DNA from: JBKBIP01 sp046297495
GTDB lineage: Bacteria > Planctomycetota > Planctomycetia > Gemmatales > Gemmataceae
Direction of reading: 5' to 3'
Length of the DNA stretch: 64,000 bases
NCBI GenBank assembly: GCA_046297495.1
Contig: JBKBIP010000003.1
Span: 185,478 to 249,477 of the forward strand
How positions within the stretch are numbered: position 1 is the first letter of the stretch; each line of letters opens with the position of its first letter. The translations under genes were made by a program, and so were the position numbers. Shown one piece after another: positions 9,639 to 17,600 of this stretch. The notes beneath the pieces were generated by a model. The model was not told the DNA's origin, searched no databases, and worked only from the letters and a program-made list of their open reading frames with translations.

Positions 9639-10631
9639 TCATTGATCTAACTTGGATTCACCATCGTTTCGTTGAACTCGTTTCTGATTATGACGCCGAT
9701 ACAACCACCATTTGCACAATGCTAAAAGACGAACACAGCGATGCGTCAACGACCAACCGTCGCGCTCCAAGTAACAGCGCCAGAAGCAAACACGGTCCAA
9801 GTCATGGATTCCTTTGATTTCAGAGGAATACCATAATTGGGCCAAATCCTTGGCTTGCCACCACCACCAAAATACAGAGTGACGTTGTAGCCGATGAAAA
9901 TCGATGAGATGTAAGGATTCCGGATCAGGGAGCGAGCCAGATTTCGCATCATAAGGAATGTAAAAGTGACACAGATACAAATCCTTATGATAATAACGCC
10001 GATGGTGCAAATCCCGGGTTATACGAGCGATTTTCTGGACCAGAGAACGCTTCCAGCGGCAAAACGTATCCGGGGCCAATTTCGCCGCCAACGCGGGAAT
10101 GACTTCATGGAGAGGCGCCATGCCGATCAACTCTTCCACGGCCAGCATACTGCACAGGCGCCCATAGGGACCGATATATTCGGCTACGGCCACGGGAGAA
10201 GGCACCGGCAAGCCTTGTTCCTTGGCCCAGCGCAAATGCTGCCACTCTTGCATGGCGGGTGAATAGTTACCATGTGGATGCAACAACGCTCGCAAACGAG
10301 ACCACAAGGATAAGTGATAATGGCGCTTCAAATAAACGGACAGTGTCTTCCCTGCCGATTTTAGAATCAAACGTCCCGTGGACCGCCCTTGTTTGGCGTG
10401 GTGGTTATCCGTGACCTCCTTGCTCATGATGTGTTTGTACCATTCCGCGCCGACAAAGGTACTCCAATCGGTTCGTTGGTAAAAACGTACCACGCCTTTC
10501 GTCCAGCGTTTCCAGAAGGTGCCCGGGAAAAAAGCGGCTGGCATCTTCGCCCCACTCGGTTCCAAAGATTTGGCGCGCGGAACAGTAAAAATCGCCACGA
10601 TAGTCACCTCACCTGGGTCAAACGCCGCCAA
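9639..10631 (-). CDS. LPS core kinase, WaaP/KdkA-like
   Basis: This protein of 330 residues or fewer belongs to the lipopolysaccharide kinase family. Catalytic-loop residues are visible in YYHKDLYLCHFYIP and the Mg-binding Asp in LHLIDFHRLQRH, so it should be active. It would phosphorylate a heptose or Kdo residue of the LPS inner core at the cytosolic membrane face. The open frame overlaps the upstream double-domain kinase gene by 28 bp. An internal ATG (MPAAFFPG) is another possible start that would remove the overlap. Its neighbours are heptose synthesis and transfer genes, which supports the LPS role. Confidence 0.82.
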   Translation of the reverse strand: MAAFDPGEVTIVAIFTVPRAKSLEPSGAKMPAAFFPGTFWKRWTKGVVRFYQRTDWSTFVGAEWYKHIMSKEVTDNHHAKQGRSTGRLILKSAGKTLSVYLKRHYHLSLWSRLRALLHPHGNYSPAMQEWQHLRWAKEQGLPVPSPVAVAEYIGPYGRLCSMLAVEELIGMAPLHEVIPALAAKLAPDTFCRWKRSLVQKIARITRDLHHRRYYHKDLYLCHFYIPYDAKSGSLPDPESLHLIDFHRLQRHSVFWWWWQAKDLAQLWYSSEIKGIHDLDRVCFWRCYLERDGWSLTHRCVRLLALCKWWLYRRHNQKRVQRNDGESKLDQ

Positions 10632-12349
10632 AGCAGGCGATTTTCGGGCGTCACACGGCGCGCGGCCAAGTAACCGAGAAGAAAACGTAATTGGTCCGTC
10701 CGGCTATATCCAGCGTCGCGTAGTAGTTGCGATGCTAGGCGTACATTCAACCACTGTCGCGCTGTGTGAAACCATTTCCCCGTGCGAATGGCTGGCACGG
10801 ACGTCAGCGCCAAGCGAGGGGGGCCGTGAGCGTCCGTCCGCACGGCAAGCGCGGCGGCCAATTGAGCGACCGTCTGGATCGACAGCCAACATCCCGCCTG
10901 ATGAATGCGACGCAACATGTCACCCAGTTGATAGGCCAGATGGTCACGGCAAGGTGTCAAACCGGCACGGGATGTCGGGGCTGATTGGTGCATCCAATCC
11001 TGCCATGAAATCACATTCGGCACGGGTTGCGTGAGCAGGAACGAAGCGATTTGCCAGGGACGCCAACATTGATGACCAAAAGCCAACAATCGAGGCGTCA
11101 CGACGCCATGACGTTGCAACCGGAACAACAAGCCAGCTTGAATGATTTCTGGAACATCCAAGCGCCTTCCTCGCAAACGACTCCACATCCACTTCAATAC
11201 ACAGATGTCGCTACGTTGAATCAGCTCGATCGGAGCATCGTCGCGCGGAAATAAACTCGTTCGCCGCCAAGAGGGAAGAGGAAGTCGTTGGCGTGGCACC
11301 GCGGTTAGCCAATCTGGTAATTGCCCGCGACATTGCATCCAGAATGATTTGGTGACACACAACGATTCACCTTGCATCCAATACAGGGTGAAATCATCCG
11401 TTTGCGGAACGTCTAACTGTTGCTCGACAAAGCGACGGCGGCGGCGGTAATGGCGGTCATAATAAGTCAGCCATTTTATCAAGGAAGATCGGCGCGGCTG
11501 GGATCGACAGTTTCGCAGATACGAAGCCAAACAGTGCAACCGTTCTCGATGCGTGATCAAGTGATCGCCCAAGGTGGCATTCAGAGCCGCCAGTTGCTGG
11601 CAACGTCGCGTCCAATTTACATGTTTCCTCTTGATACCCCGTTGCCAATCCAGAATGGAGATGGATAAATCAGATGATTGAATTAATATATGTTTCAGCC
11701 CTAAATCAGGATTATCAAAGCCCTTTTCGTGTATCTTGGCCAAAGTTTGGCCGAGTATTTTGGCGGCCTGATACCGTGTGAGATCGCCGCTGGGAATGTC
11801 CTTTAGCCACGATCGTATCTCCTTGGAGTCTGGTATCGCCTTGACTAGCACAAAGGCACGACCTGTCGCATCCTCGCCATGAGCCATGACATCGGGACAA
11901 CCGATGCCGGAATGTTTCAAGTCTCGCAAAATCGATGCCTCGATTTGGGACCGGGATACCCAACCTCGCCAGGAACAAGCATGAACGAGCCGATCCCGCC
12001 AACGCACGCGATGTTCCCTCTTGAGATACAATTCCCAAATAACATTCGCTTGCGTTACGATGAGGCGCGTGACATGTCGATCAGGATGACCAGAAATGAT
12101 TTCCCCCGACAATTGGAGAAAGTCCTCTGGGGCTGTCCATTTCATGGACATCAGAAACGGGTGATATTTGGGATTCATTCGCACATAGGACCGCTGCTTT
12201 CGAGTAAGGAAAGAACAAACATATCGGATGCCGGAATGCACCTGAAAAATAAAACCTGGCAGCCACTGTCGCGGTTGAAACCACCAGACAGGTTGGATGG
12301 TTGCAGGGTTTTCGGGGGATTGCGACATCGGCGGTCCTATTGGCGACAA
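10604..12349 (-). CDS. Double-domain WaaP-like kinase; second domain looks catalytically dead
   Basis: This 581-residue protein appears to contain two lipopolysaccharide-kinase-like domains. In the first (about residues 50-310), LAKIHEKGFDNPDLGLKHI keeps the catalytic Asp but has Asn where the family normally has His, and SISILDWQRGI provides the Mg-binding Asp. The second (about 340-581) is recognisable from its kinase-like N-lobe and the helix LAYQLGDMLRRIHQAGC. Where the HPDL motif should be it reads WLSIQTVAQL, and no D-x-Q/H-R motif follows, so it is probably a pseudokinase or binding domain. The gene overlaps the next kinase gene by 28 bp and follows the heptosyltransferase gene closely. 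The start could also be the ATG seven codons in (MSQSPEN). Confidence 0.72.
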   Translation of the reverse strand: MSPIGPPMSQSPENPATIQPVWWFQPRQWLPGFIFQVHSGIRYVCSFLTRKQRSYVRMNPKYHPFLMSMKWTAPEDFLQLSGEIISGHPDRHVTRLIVTQANVIWELYLKREHRVRWRDRLVHACSWRGWVSRSQIEASILRDLKHSGIGCPDVMAHGEDATGRAFVLVKAIPDSKEIRSWLKDIPSGDLTRYQAAKILGQTLAKIHEKGFDNPDLGLKHILIQSSDLSISILDWQRGIKRKHVNWTRRCQQLAALNATLGDHLITHRERLHCLASYLRNCRSQPRRSSLIKWLTYYDRHYRRRRRFVEQQLDVPQTDDFTLYWMQGESLCVTKSFWMQCRGQLPDWLTAVPRQRLPLPSWRRTSLFPRDDAPIELIQRSDICVLKWMWSRLRGRRLDVPEIIQAGLLFRLQRHGVVTPRLLAFGHQCWRPWQIASFLLTQPVPNVISWQDWMHQSAPTSRAGLTPCRDHLAYQLGDMLRRIHQAGCWLSIQTVAQLAAALAVRTDAHGPPRLALTSVPAIRTGKWFHTARQWLNVRLASQLLRDAGYSRTDQLRFLLGYLAARRVTPENRLLWRRLTQVR

Positions 12350-12355
12350 AAAACC

Positions 12356-13423
12356 TTAACTGGCCTTGGTGCGCTGCGCGAAGGTTTGGGGTGGAAATCG
12401 GGACATCAAATCGGTGACAGCTGAGAATACCGCCGCTGGTTTCAGCCACTGCATGCAACGGTGGTCGAGTGGGCAAACTCGCAATTGGCATGGACCACAA
12501 TGCACTTTTTTCTGTAAGTGTATGGCTTTGGGATGGTAGGTTTCCGTCCAAGCAATATGCGTGGGGCCAAACAGGGTGATCACGGGACGATTAAAAGCCG
12601 CGGCGAAATGTCTCGGCCCACTATCGGTGGTGATTAGCAAATCACAGCGGCGCACGCAGGCCTTGGTCAAACCAATGGAAACAGGTTCATCCGCGAGCGT
12701 GAACACATCAGGCCGGTTAGCAAGCCGGGCGATTTGTCGAACCATGTCACGCTCGCTGGGTCCACAGAGCAACAGCACGCCGCTGCCGCGCCGATCCACC
12801 AATTCTTGGGCGAGGATGGCAAAATACTCGGACGGCCAATACTTGGCGGAGCCGAAAGCCGCGCCGGGGTTCAAACAGACAATCTCCGGAAACCGATCCA
12901 ATCGCCAACGTTGCCATAGGGCATGGGCCAATTCTTCATCGCGCGGCGTGGTGAATAACTCCATGCGATAGGTGGGCTGTGGACAACCGGCATACGCCGC
13001 AAGCCTGTTGTAATCCTCAATCACGGGCGTGGGCAGAAATCTTCCGTGGGCATCCCGCAAGGAATACAACCGATCCGTGAGCAACCAAGTTCGACCGTTG
13101 CGCGCGTAGCCCAGTCGTTGGCGACATCCGCCCAACCAGGCCACCAAGGCGGAACGAAAAGAATTGGGGAAAAGCACGGCCAAATCGACGTTTTGTTGCC
13201 GTAATTGACGGGACACCGCCCACCAGCGATGATGCCAAGGGCCATGTGGGTCGAGAAAAATCGTGTCATCGAACCAGGTGGACCCTTCCACGACCGACGC
13301 CACATAGGAACGCATGACACCAATGTAACGCGCGTCCACGAACTTTTCCCGCAGCGCGCGCACGGCGGGAGTCGCCATCACCACATCGCCAATCCAATTG
13401 GGTAAAAAAATCGCGAGTTTCAT
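12356..13423 (-). CDS. waaF: ADP-heptose:LPS heptosyltransferase (GT9)
   Basis: This GT-B family 9 enzyme of about 355 residues transfers heptose from ADP-heptose to the LPS inner core. It starts MKLAIFLPNWIGDVVMATPAVRALR in outline, the classical heptosyltransferase opening. It has a nucleotide-binding stretch ending in TTDSGPRHFAAAF, and a C-terminal CPLDHRCMQ motif typical of WaaF. The start at 13423 is chosen over the ATG two codons upstream because it begins the conserved MKLAIF. It follows hldE with a 44-bp gap and precedes the WaaP-like genes by 6 bp, consistent with one operon. Confidence 0.88.
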   Translation of the reverse strand: MKLAIFLPNWIGDVVMATPAVRALREKFVDARYIGVMRSYVASVVEGSTWFDDTIFLDPHGPWHHRWWAVSRQLRQQNVDLAVLFPNSFRSALVAWLGGCRQRLGYARNGRTWLLTDRLYSLRDAHGRFLPTPVIEDYNRLAAYAGCPQPTYRMELFTTPRDEELAHALWQRWRLDRFPEIVCLNPGAAFGSAKYWPSEYFAILAQELVDRRGSGVLLLCGPSERDMVRQIARLANRPDVFTLADEPVSIGLTKACVRRCDLLITTDSGPRHFAAAFNRPVITLFGPTHIAWTETYHPKAIHLQKKVHCGPCQLRVCPLDHRCMQWLKPAAVFSAVTDLMSRFPPQTFAQRTKAS

Positions 13424-13467
13424 GACCATTTCAGTGGAGCATACCCTGTCATGTGATACCCATTTGC

Positions 13468-14943
13468 TCAGGCCGCTTGTAACTTGCGCAACACTTCGGT
13501 TGTCGAAAATCCGGGCCGGAACGGGGATAGATGCACACGTCCCCCATACGATTCCACGAATGAGGCCCCGATCACATCATCTTTGCGATAGTCTCCCCCT
13601 TTAACCAACACATCCGGACGCAGTAACTCAATTAGTTGCAGGGGAGTCGCTTCATCGAAAACCGTGATATAATTAACCGATTCCAAAGCGGCCAGGACGG
13701 CGGCACGCGCCTCGAAGGGATTGCAAGGGCGATTGCTTCCTTTCAGTGCCTGTATACTGGCATCACTGTTCAGCGCCACGATAAGCACATCCGCTTGCGC
13801 GCGGGCATCCTGCAGGTATTGCACATGACCCGCATGTATAATGTCAAAACAACCATTGGTGAAGGCGATCCGTTGTCCCAACCGCCGCCGGCTTTCCATC
13901 TCCGCCGCGAGTTGGTGGCGCTCCAAAATTTTCTGATTGCCGACCAAGCCATGTTGCATGAGATCGCGCAAAATCTCATCTCTCGTCACCGTGGCGACGC
14001 CGATTTTTTCCACTTCCAACCCACCGGCGATATTGGCCAGTCGAATGGCCGTTTCGTAATCCGCGCCGGTCGCCAAGGTCATTCCCAAAACACTCAGGAC
14101 CATGTCCCCCGCGCCTGTAATGTCATAAACCTGTCGTGGACGTGTGGGGACGATCAGTTTGCGGCCATCGCGGTGCGCCAACGCCATGCCGTCTTTGTCC
14201 AGCGTGACGATGGCGGCTTCCAGGTCCAAGGTTTCCAATAGGCGCGTTCCCGCCTCCAACGCCAATTTGTTACATGTAATCGTTTTCCCCGTGGCCAATC
14301 CCGCTTCTAATCGATTGGGTGTAATCGCGGAACAACCATGATACTTTCGATAATCGTGTCCACGAATCGGATCGGCGAGGACACGCAGATTGAGATTTTT
14401 CGCGGCAGTGATCACTTTGGCCAGCAAACCGGAGGTGCATACACCTTTATCGTAATCACTGATTAAAACAATGTTCGCGCGGCGGATGTGATGATGAATG
14501 ACACGGATCACTTCCTCTTCAATGGCGGCGGACAGCGGCGCGCGGACCTCATAATCCACACGGAGCATCTGTTGAGGATGGCGATGTTGCGCGCGGCCAA
14601 TGTATCGTTCCTTCACGGTAGTGGGCCGTTCCGACACCGCGATGACGCCATCATGCTCGATGCCCAAATCGAGCAGCATTTGCCGCACGCGCTGGCCATC
14701 GTGATCGGCGCCGATGACGCCCGCCAGGGACACCTTGGCCCCCAGGGCGCGGAGCATGGTCGCCACGCTGCTGGCACCGCCCAGACGCTCTTCCTTTTTG
14801 TCCGCGTGTAACAACAACACGGGTGCTTCCTGGCTAATGCGCTCGGCGTCTCCCCATATGTAGCGATCCAGCATCACATCGCCAACCACGAGTACATGCG
14901 GTTGGCCCAAGCGTTGCACCAACTCAATCAAATCAGCGGCCAT
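13468..14943 (-). CDS. hldE: Bifunctional heptose-7-phosphate kinase / heptose-1-phosphate adenylyltransferase
   Basis: This protein of about 491 residues has the two HldE domains. A ribokinase-like kinase comes first (about 1-330: VVGDVMLDRYIWGDAERIS near the start, ITGAGDMVLSVL late in the domain). A nucleotidyltransferase follows (about 345-491: FTNGCFDIIHAGHVQYLQ, GGDYRKDDV). It makes ADP-D-glycero-beta-D-manno-heptose, the donor for the heptosyltransferase encoded directly downstream. The ATG at 14943 is preferred to a TTG three codons upstream. The gene order lpxK, unknown, hldE, waaF points to full LPS core synthesis. Confidence 0.93.
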   Translation of the reverse strand: MAADLIELVQRLGQPHVLVVGDVMLDRYIWGDAERISQEAPVLLLHADKKEERLGGASSVATMLRALGAKVSLAGVIGADHDGQRVRQMLLDLGIEHDGVIAVSERPTTVKERYIGRAQHRHPQQMLRVDYEVRAPLSAAIEEEVIRVIHHHIRRANIVLISDYDKGVCTSGLLAKVITAAKNLNLRVLADPIRGHDYRKYHGCSAITPNRLEAGLATGKTITCNKLALEAGTRLLETLDLEAAIVTLDKDGMALAHRDGRKLIVPTRPRQVYDITGAGDMVLSVLGMTLATGADYETAIRLANIAGGLEVEKIGVATVTRDEILRDLMQHGLVGNQKILERHQLAAEMESRRRLGQRIAFTNGCFDIIHAGHVQYLQDARAQADVLIVALNSDASIQALKGSNRPCNPFEARAAVLAALESVNYITVFDEATPLQLIELLRPDVLVKGGDYRKDDVIGASFVESYGGRVHLSPFRPGFSTTEVLRKLQAA

Positions 14944-14991
14944 GACATCCAACCTGTTTCAGAAAAAGGTGGTTGTGAGCAACAAGACACA

Positions 14992-15999
14992 CTACGCCGC
15001 CTGCGCGGTCGCGCGCGGCAGGGTTAGCGCTCGTTGGCAAGCGACCGCCAGGTGTAACAAGGGAAGCAGAATTTCGTGATGACCAATGAGTTCAATTCCT
15101 TCCGAGGACGGTCGATCCAACACGTTGACTCGATTGCGATATTGAGACTGTTTGTCCACCGTGACCGTTATGAGGCCATCCAGGTTGTAACCGAAGTTGC
15201 GTGCCACGGAGACGGCTTTCAGAAATGTTTCCGGCAGCACGACGGCACTGCCCAGGTGGAGCCAGACCCCTTGTTCCATGGTGGCCACGATGGAACATAA
15301 TTTGCGAAAATCAATCATGGTGGCTTCACCCAAGCTGGCGCCGGAGACATGAGGGTGCATGTGGACAATATCGGTCCCCAACGCGACGTGAATCGTGCAG
15401 GGAATGCCCGCTTGATGCGCGGCCAGGACCAAGCTCTTGTCAGCGTATGGACAGTCGAGTTGGTTCAGATATTGTCCCAACGCGGTCCCCAAGCCGAGAT
15501 TGTTGTCCGCCCCACCCCGCGCTGCCACGGCGAAGGCGTCGGCCGTTTCGCGGGCCATGCCAAATTGTCCCTGGGCCAAACTGGCGGCCACATCCTCACT
15601 GGTCTTGCCTGCCAGGGCCAGCTCAAAATCATGAATCGCGGCGGCTCCATTCAGAACCACGGCGCTAATTAAACCACTGTGAATCCAATCAATGAGATAG
15701 GGAGCACAGCCTGTCTTGATGACATGACCGCCCAAGGCCACCACGATGGTCTTCCCCTGTTGTTCCGCGCGGCACAAATGATCGCGAACGCGACGCAAAC
15801 TGTTCGCCGCCAGACAACGAGGCAGGGAATCCAGCCAGTCACTCAAGCTGCTATCCGGACGCGTGGGGCTTCCCAAATCATCAACGAATACTTTGCTGGG
15901 ACGTGAAACCAGATCGTAGGTTTTCAAGCCGTGCAGATCAAATGGTGAAATATCGTGGAGGGCGGGGCGATTCACGCTCTGAGGTTCCGGTCGATTCAT
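14992..15999 (-). CDS. Conserved protein of unknown function in the heptose/LPS operon
   Basis: I do not recognise this 335-residue protein with certainty. It has a glycine-rich VVALGGHVIKTGCAPYLIDW stretch, then LNGAAAIHDFELALAGKTSE, and a long conserved-looking middle with IVHMHPHVSGASLGEATM. The spacing of the glycine-rich and ASLGE segments is loosely like deoxyhypusine-synthase-type proteins, a weak comparison from memory. It has no signal peptide or membrane segment and should be cytosolic. A strong AAGGAGG ribosome site precedes the ATG at 15999. It sits between lpxK and hldE on the same strand with short gaps, so a role in LPS or heptose metabolism is the natural guess. Confidence 0.6.
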   Translation of the reverse strand: MNRPEPQSVNRPALHDISPFDLHGLKTYDLVSRPSKVFVDDLGSPTRPDSSLSDWLDSLPRCLAANSLRRVRDHLCRAEQQGKTIVVALGGHVIKTGCAPYLIDWIHSGLISAVVLNGAAAIHDFELALAGKTSEDVAASLAQGQFGMARETADAFAVAARGGADNNLGLGTALGQYLNQLDCPYADKSLVLAAHQAGIPCTIHVALGTDIVHMHPHVSGASLGEATMIDFRKLCSIVATMEQGVWLHLGSAVVLPETFLKAVSVARNFGYNLDGLITVTVDKQSQYRNRVNVLDRPSSEGIELIGHHEILLPLLHLAVACQRALTLPRATAQAA

Positions 16000-16068
16000 G
16001 TAGTCCTCCTTGACCCTGTCACACCACGTTGATCAGCACCAACTTCGTCCATGAAGTCAGTCGGCTAA

Positions 16069-16140
16069 GAAACGATCCGAAAAGGTGATGTCTGGTTTAT
16101 CCTCCCCTTATCAAGGGGGGGCAGGTTTTCGGATAGTTTC
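16069..16140. repeat. GAAACGATCCG-type palindromic repeat, copy 1, overlapping the end of lpxK
   Basis: GAAACGATCCGAAAA (16069-16083) and TTTTCGGATAGTTTC (16126-16140) form an inverted repeat with one mismatch. The space between holds a second small CCCC/GGGG hairpin. The right arm supplies the last codons of lpxK (16111). Related copies are at 48541-48604 and 49101-49197. Confidence 0.75.
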
Positions 16141-17223
16141 TAACACGGAACGTAGCAGTTTGTCCAAGCGCTCTTGTCCGTGAACGATGTTCAAACCAAT
16201 GCGAACCGCCCACAATGGCTTGGTCCCTAGTTGGGAAAGATTGATTTTCACCAGATCTTTTTGGGTCGTGAGCACGAGACCTGATGATCCGTGACCAGCA
16301 GCCCACGTTCGCAATTCCGCGATGTCCTGCCGAGAGTAATCATGATGGTCGGGATAGCTTCGGAAATCGATAAGCCTCACGTGAAGGTTTTCCAGCGTCC
16401 GCCGAAATGCGGCGGGATTGCCGATGCCGCAAAACGCCACCACGGGTTGACTCACCAAGGTTGAGAGTGGAACAGTTTCATCAACCGCGTTCAAAAGATC
16501 AATAGGATTATGAGTGGATTGAATAACGGGGATACGCGGGAAATGGCGCTCCAGGTAAAATATGACATCTCTCAGTTGTACATCGGAGACGTGATCACAT
16601 CGGGTGAGAAGGAAGGCGCTGGCGCGACGCAAACCACGGCGGGGTTCACGCAGTAACCCGCGAGGAAACAGATAGCCATAGCCCCAAGGATTGGTGACAT
16701 CAATCAACACCAAATCCACGTCGCGGGCCAAGCGGCGATGTTGAAAACCATCATCCAACAGGATGATTTCACTCTCCAACTCCTCGGCTGCGACACGGGA
16801 CAAAGCCACCCGGTCGGCCCCCTGTAGGTGCGGCACCGCCGGCAAATTTTGCTCCAGCACGAGAGCTTCATCATTCATGCCCCCGTTGGCCCCATAACCC
16901 CGGCTCAATACGGCGATCCGACAATCCCATTCCAGAAACCGTTTCGCTATATACTCCACGCACGGCGTCTTACCTGTACCCCCCAATGTCAAATTCCCAA
17001 CACTAATCACCGGCACGGGGGCACGATCAATCCGCTTGCAATGGATGTCATATAAAACATTACGCAAGCTAACACAGCAAGCGTAAGGCACTCTGGCCCA
17101 CCATAACAAGCCGCGCAGCAGTCTGGCGCCGCAACCACGTCTAGTTCCGCTGACTAATTGCTGAAACGCATCTGCGGAAAATAGGCAAGAAATAGAACTC
17201 ACGCATTTATTGATAGTGAGCAT
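16111..17223 (-). CDS. lpxK: Tetraacyldisaccharide 4'-kinase
   Basis: This enzyme phosphorylates the 4' position of the lipid A precursor at the inner membrane. The Walker A motif lies in VGNLTLGGTGKTPCVEY. The LpxK signature ILLDDGFQHRRLARDVDLVL follows, and the N-terminus has the family's SADAFQQLVSG start. The ATG at 17223 is used because the longer frame begins at a TTG that is itself the -35 element of a good promoter. The protein has about 370 residues. Its C-terminus, ETIRKPAPP, is read from a palindromic repeat that has replaced the natural end. It is the first gene of the minus-strand LPS block. Confidence 0.93.
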   Translation of the reverse strand: MLTINKCVSSISCLFSADAFQQLVSGTRRGCGARLLRGLLWWARVPYACCVSLRNVLYDIHCKRIDRAPVPVISVGNLTLGGTGKTPCVEYIAKRFLEWDCRIAVLSRGYGANGGMNDEALVLEQNLPAVPHLQGADRVALSRVAAEELESEIILLDDGFQHRRLARDVDLVLIDVTNPWGYGYLFPRGLLREPRRGLRRASAFLLTRCDHVSDVQLRDVIFYLERHFPRIPVIQSTHNPIDLLNAVDETVPLSTLVSQPVVAFCGIGNPAAFRRTLENLHVRLIDFRSYPDHHDYSRQDIAELRTWAAGHGSSGLVLTTQKDLVKINLSQLGTKPLWAVRIGLNIVHGQERLDKLLRSVLETIRKPAPP

Positions 17224-17238
17224 GGAAGCACCGACACC

Positions 17239-17268
17239 CTTATATAAAAATCTTACCGATCCTGTCAA
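17239..17268 (-). promoter_or_regulatory. Sigma-70-type promoter of the lpxK operon
   Basis: On the minus strand TTGACA (17268-17263) is followed after 18 bases by TATAAG (17244-17239). The lpxK ATG lies 15 bases further, at 17223. A start about 7 bases after the -10 box would leave a very short leader. The match to consensus and the position in front of a long co-directional block support the call. Confidence 0.55.
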
Positions 17269-17600
17269 TGCGGAGCCTGGCGTGTCAAAAAACAGGGGAC
17301 AAAGCGCATCATTGATTTAGACTATGTTTCTCATTTCGCTCAGCCCTTCCCAGGGGCTAACGCCTCTGGCTATGGACGGTCGCCCCTGCGGGGCTTCGGA
17401 GATGGACTCGAACCCGAAGCGTCCACACGGGAAGTCCGCGCTGACGTTCCAGGTTCGTGTGACGAACATCCCTGCCGGAGAAATAGTTTTTCTGGAATTC
17501 TTTTGGAAAATATCACCAGTTGCCGCTATGTTGCCTAGTTGCCCCAAGTTTCAATTGTTTCGTCTCGCGTTGATGGGCACTCGTGAAAGGATCAAGCATC
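17269..17600. other. Intergenic space between divergent genes; small hairpin only
   Basis: No gene is seen. The stretch near 17352-17400 contains GC-rich words such as GGGGCTAACGCCTCTGGC and a small GCCCC/GGGGC hairpin (17382-17394), in the style of the dispersed palindromes elsewhere in the window. The remainder is the upstream region of the DMFase-like gene, with AAAGGA at 17587 as its ribosome site. Confidence 0.45.

Noticed and set aside
17224..17268. Longer lpxK frame starting at TTG 17268
   Set aside because: The TTG is part of a TTGACA -35 box, and the extra 15 residues lie over the promoter.
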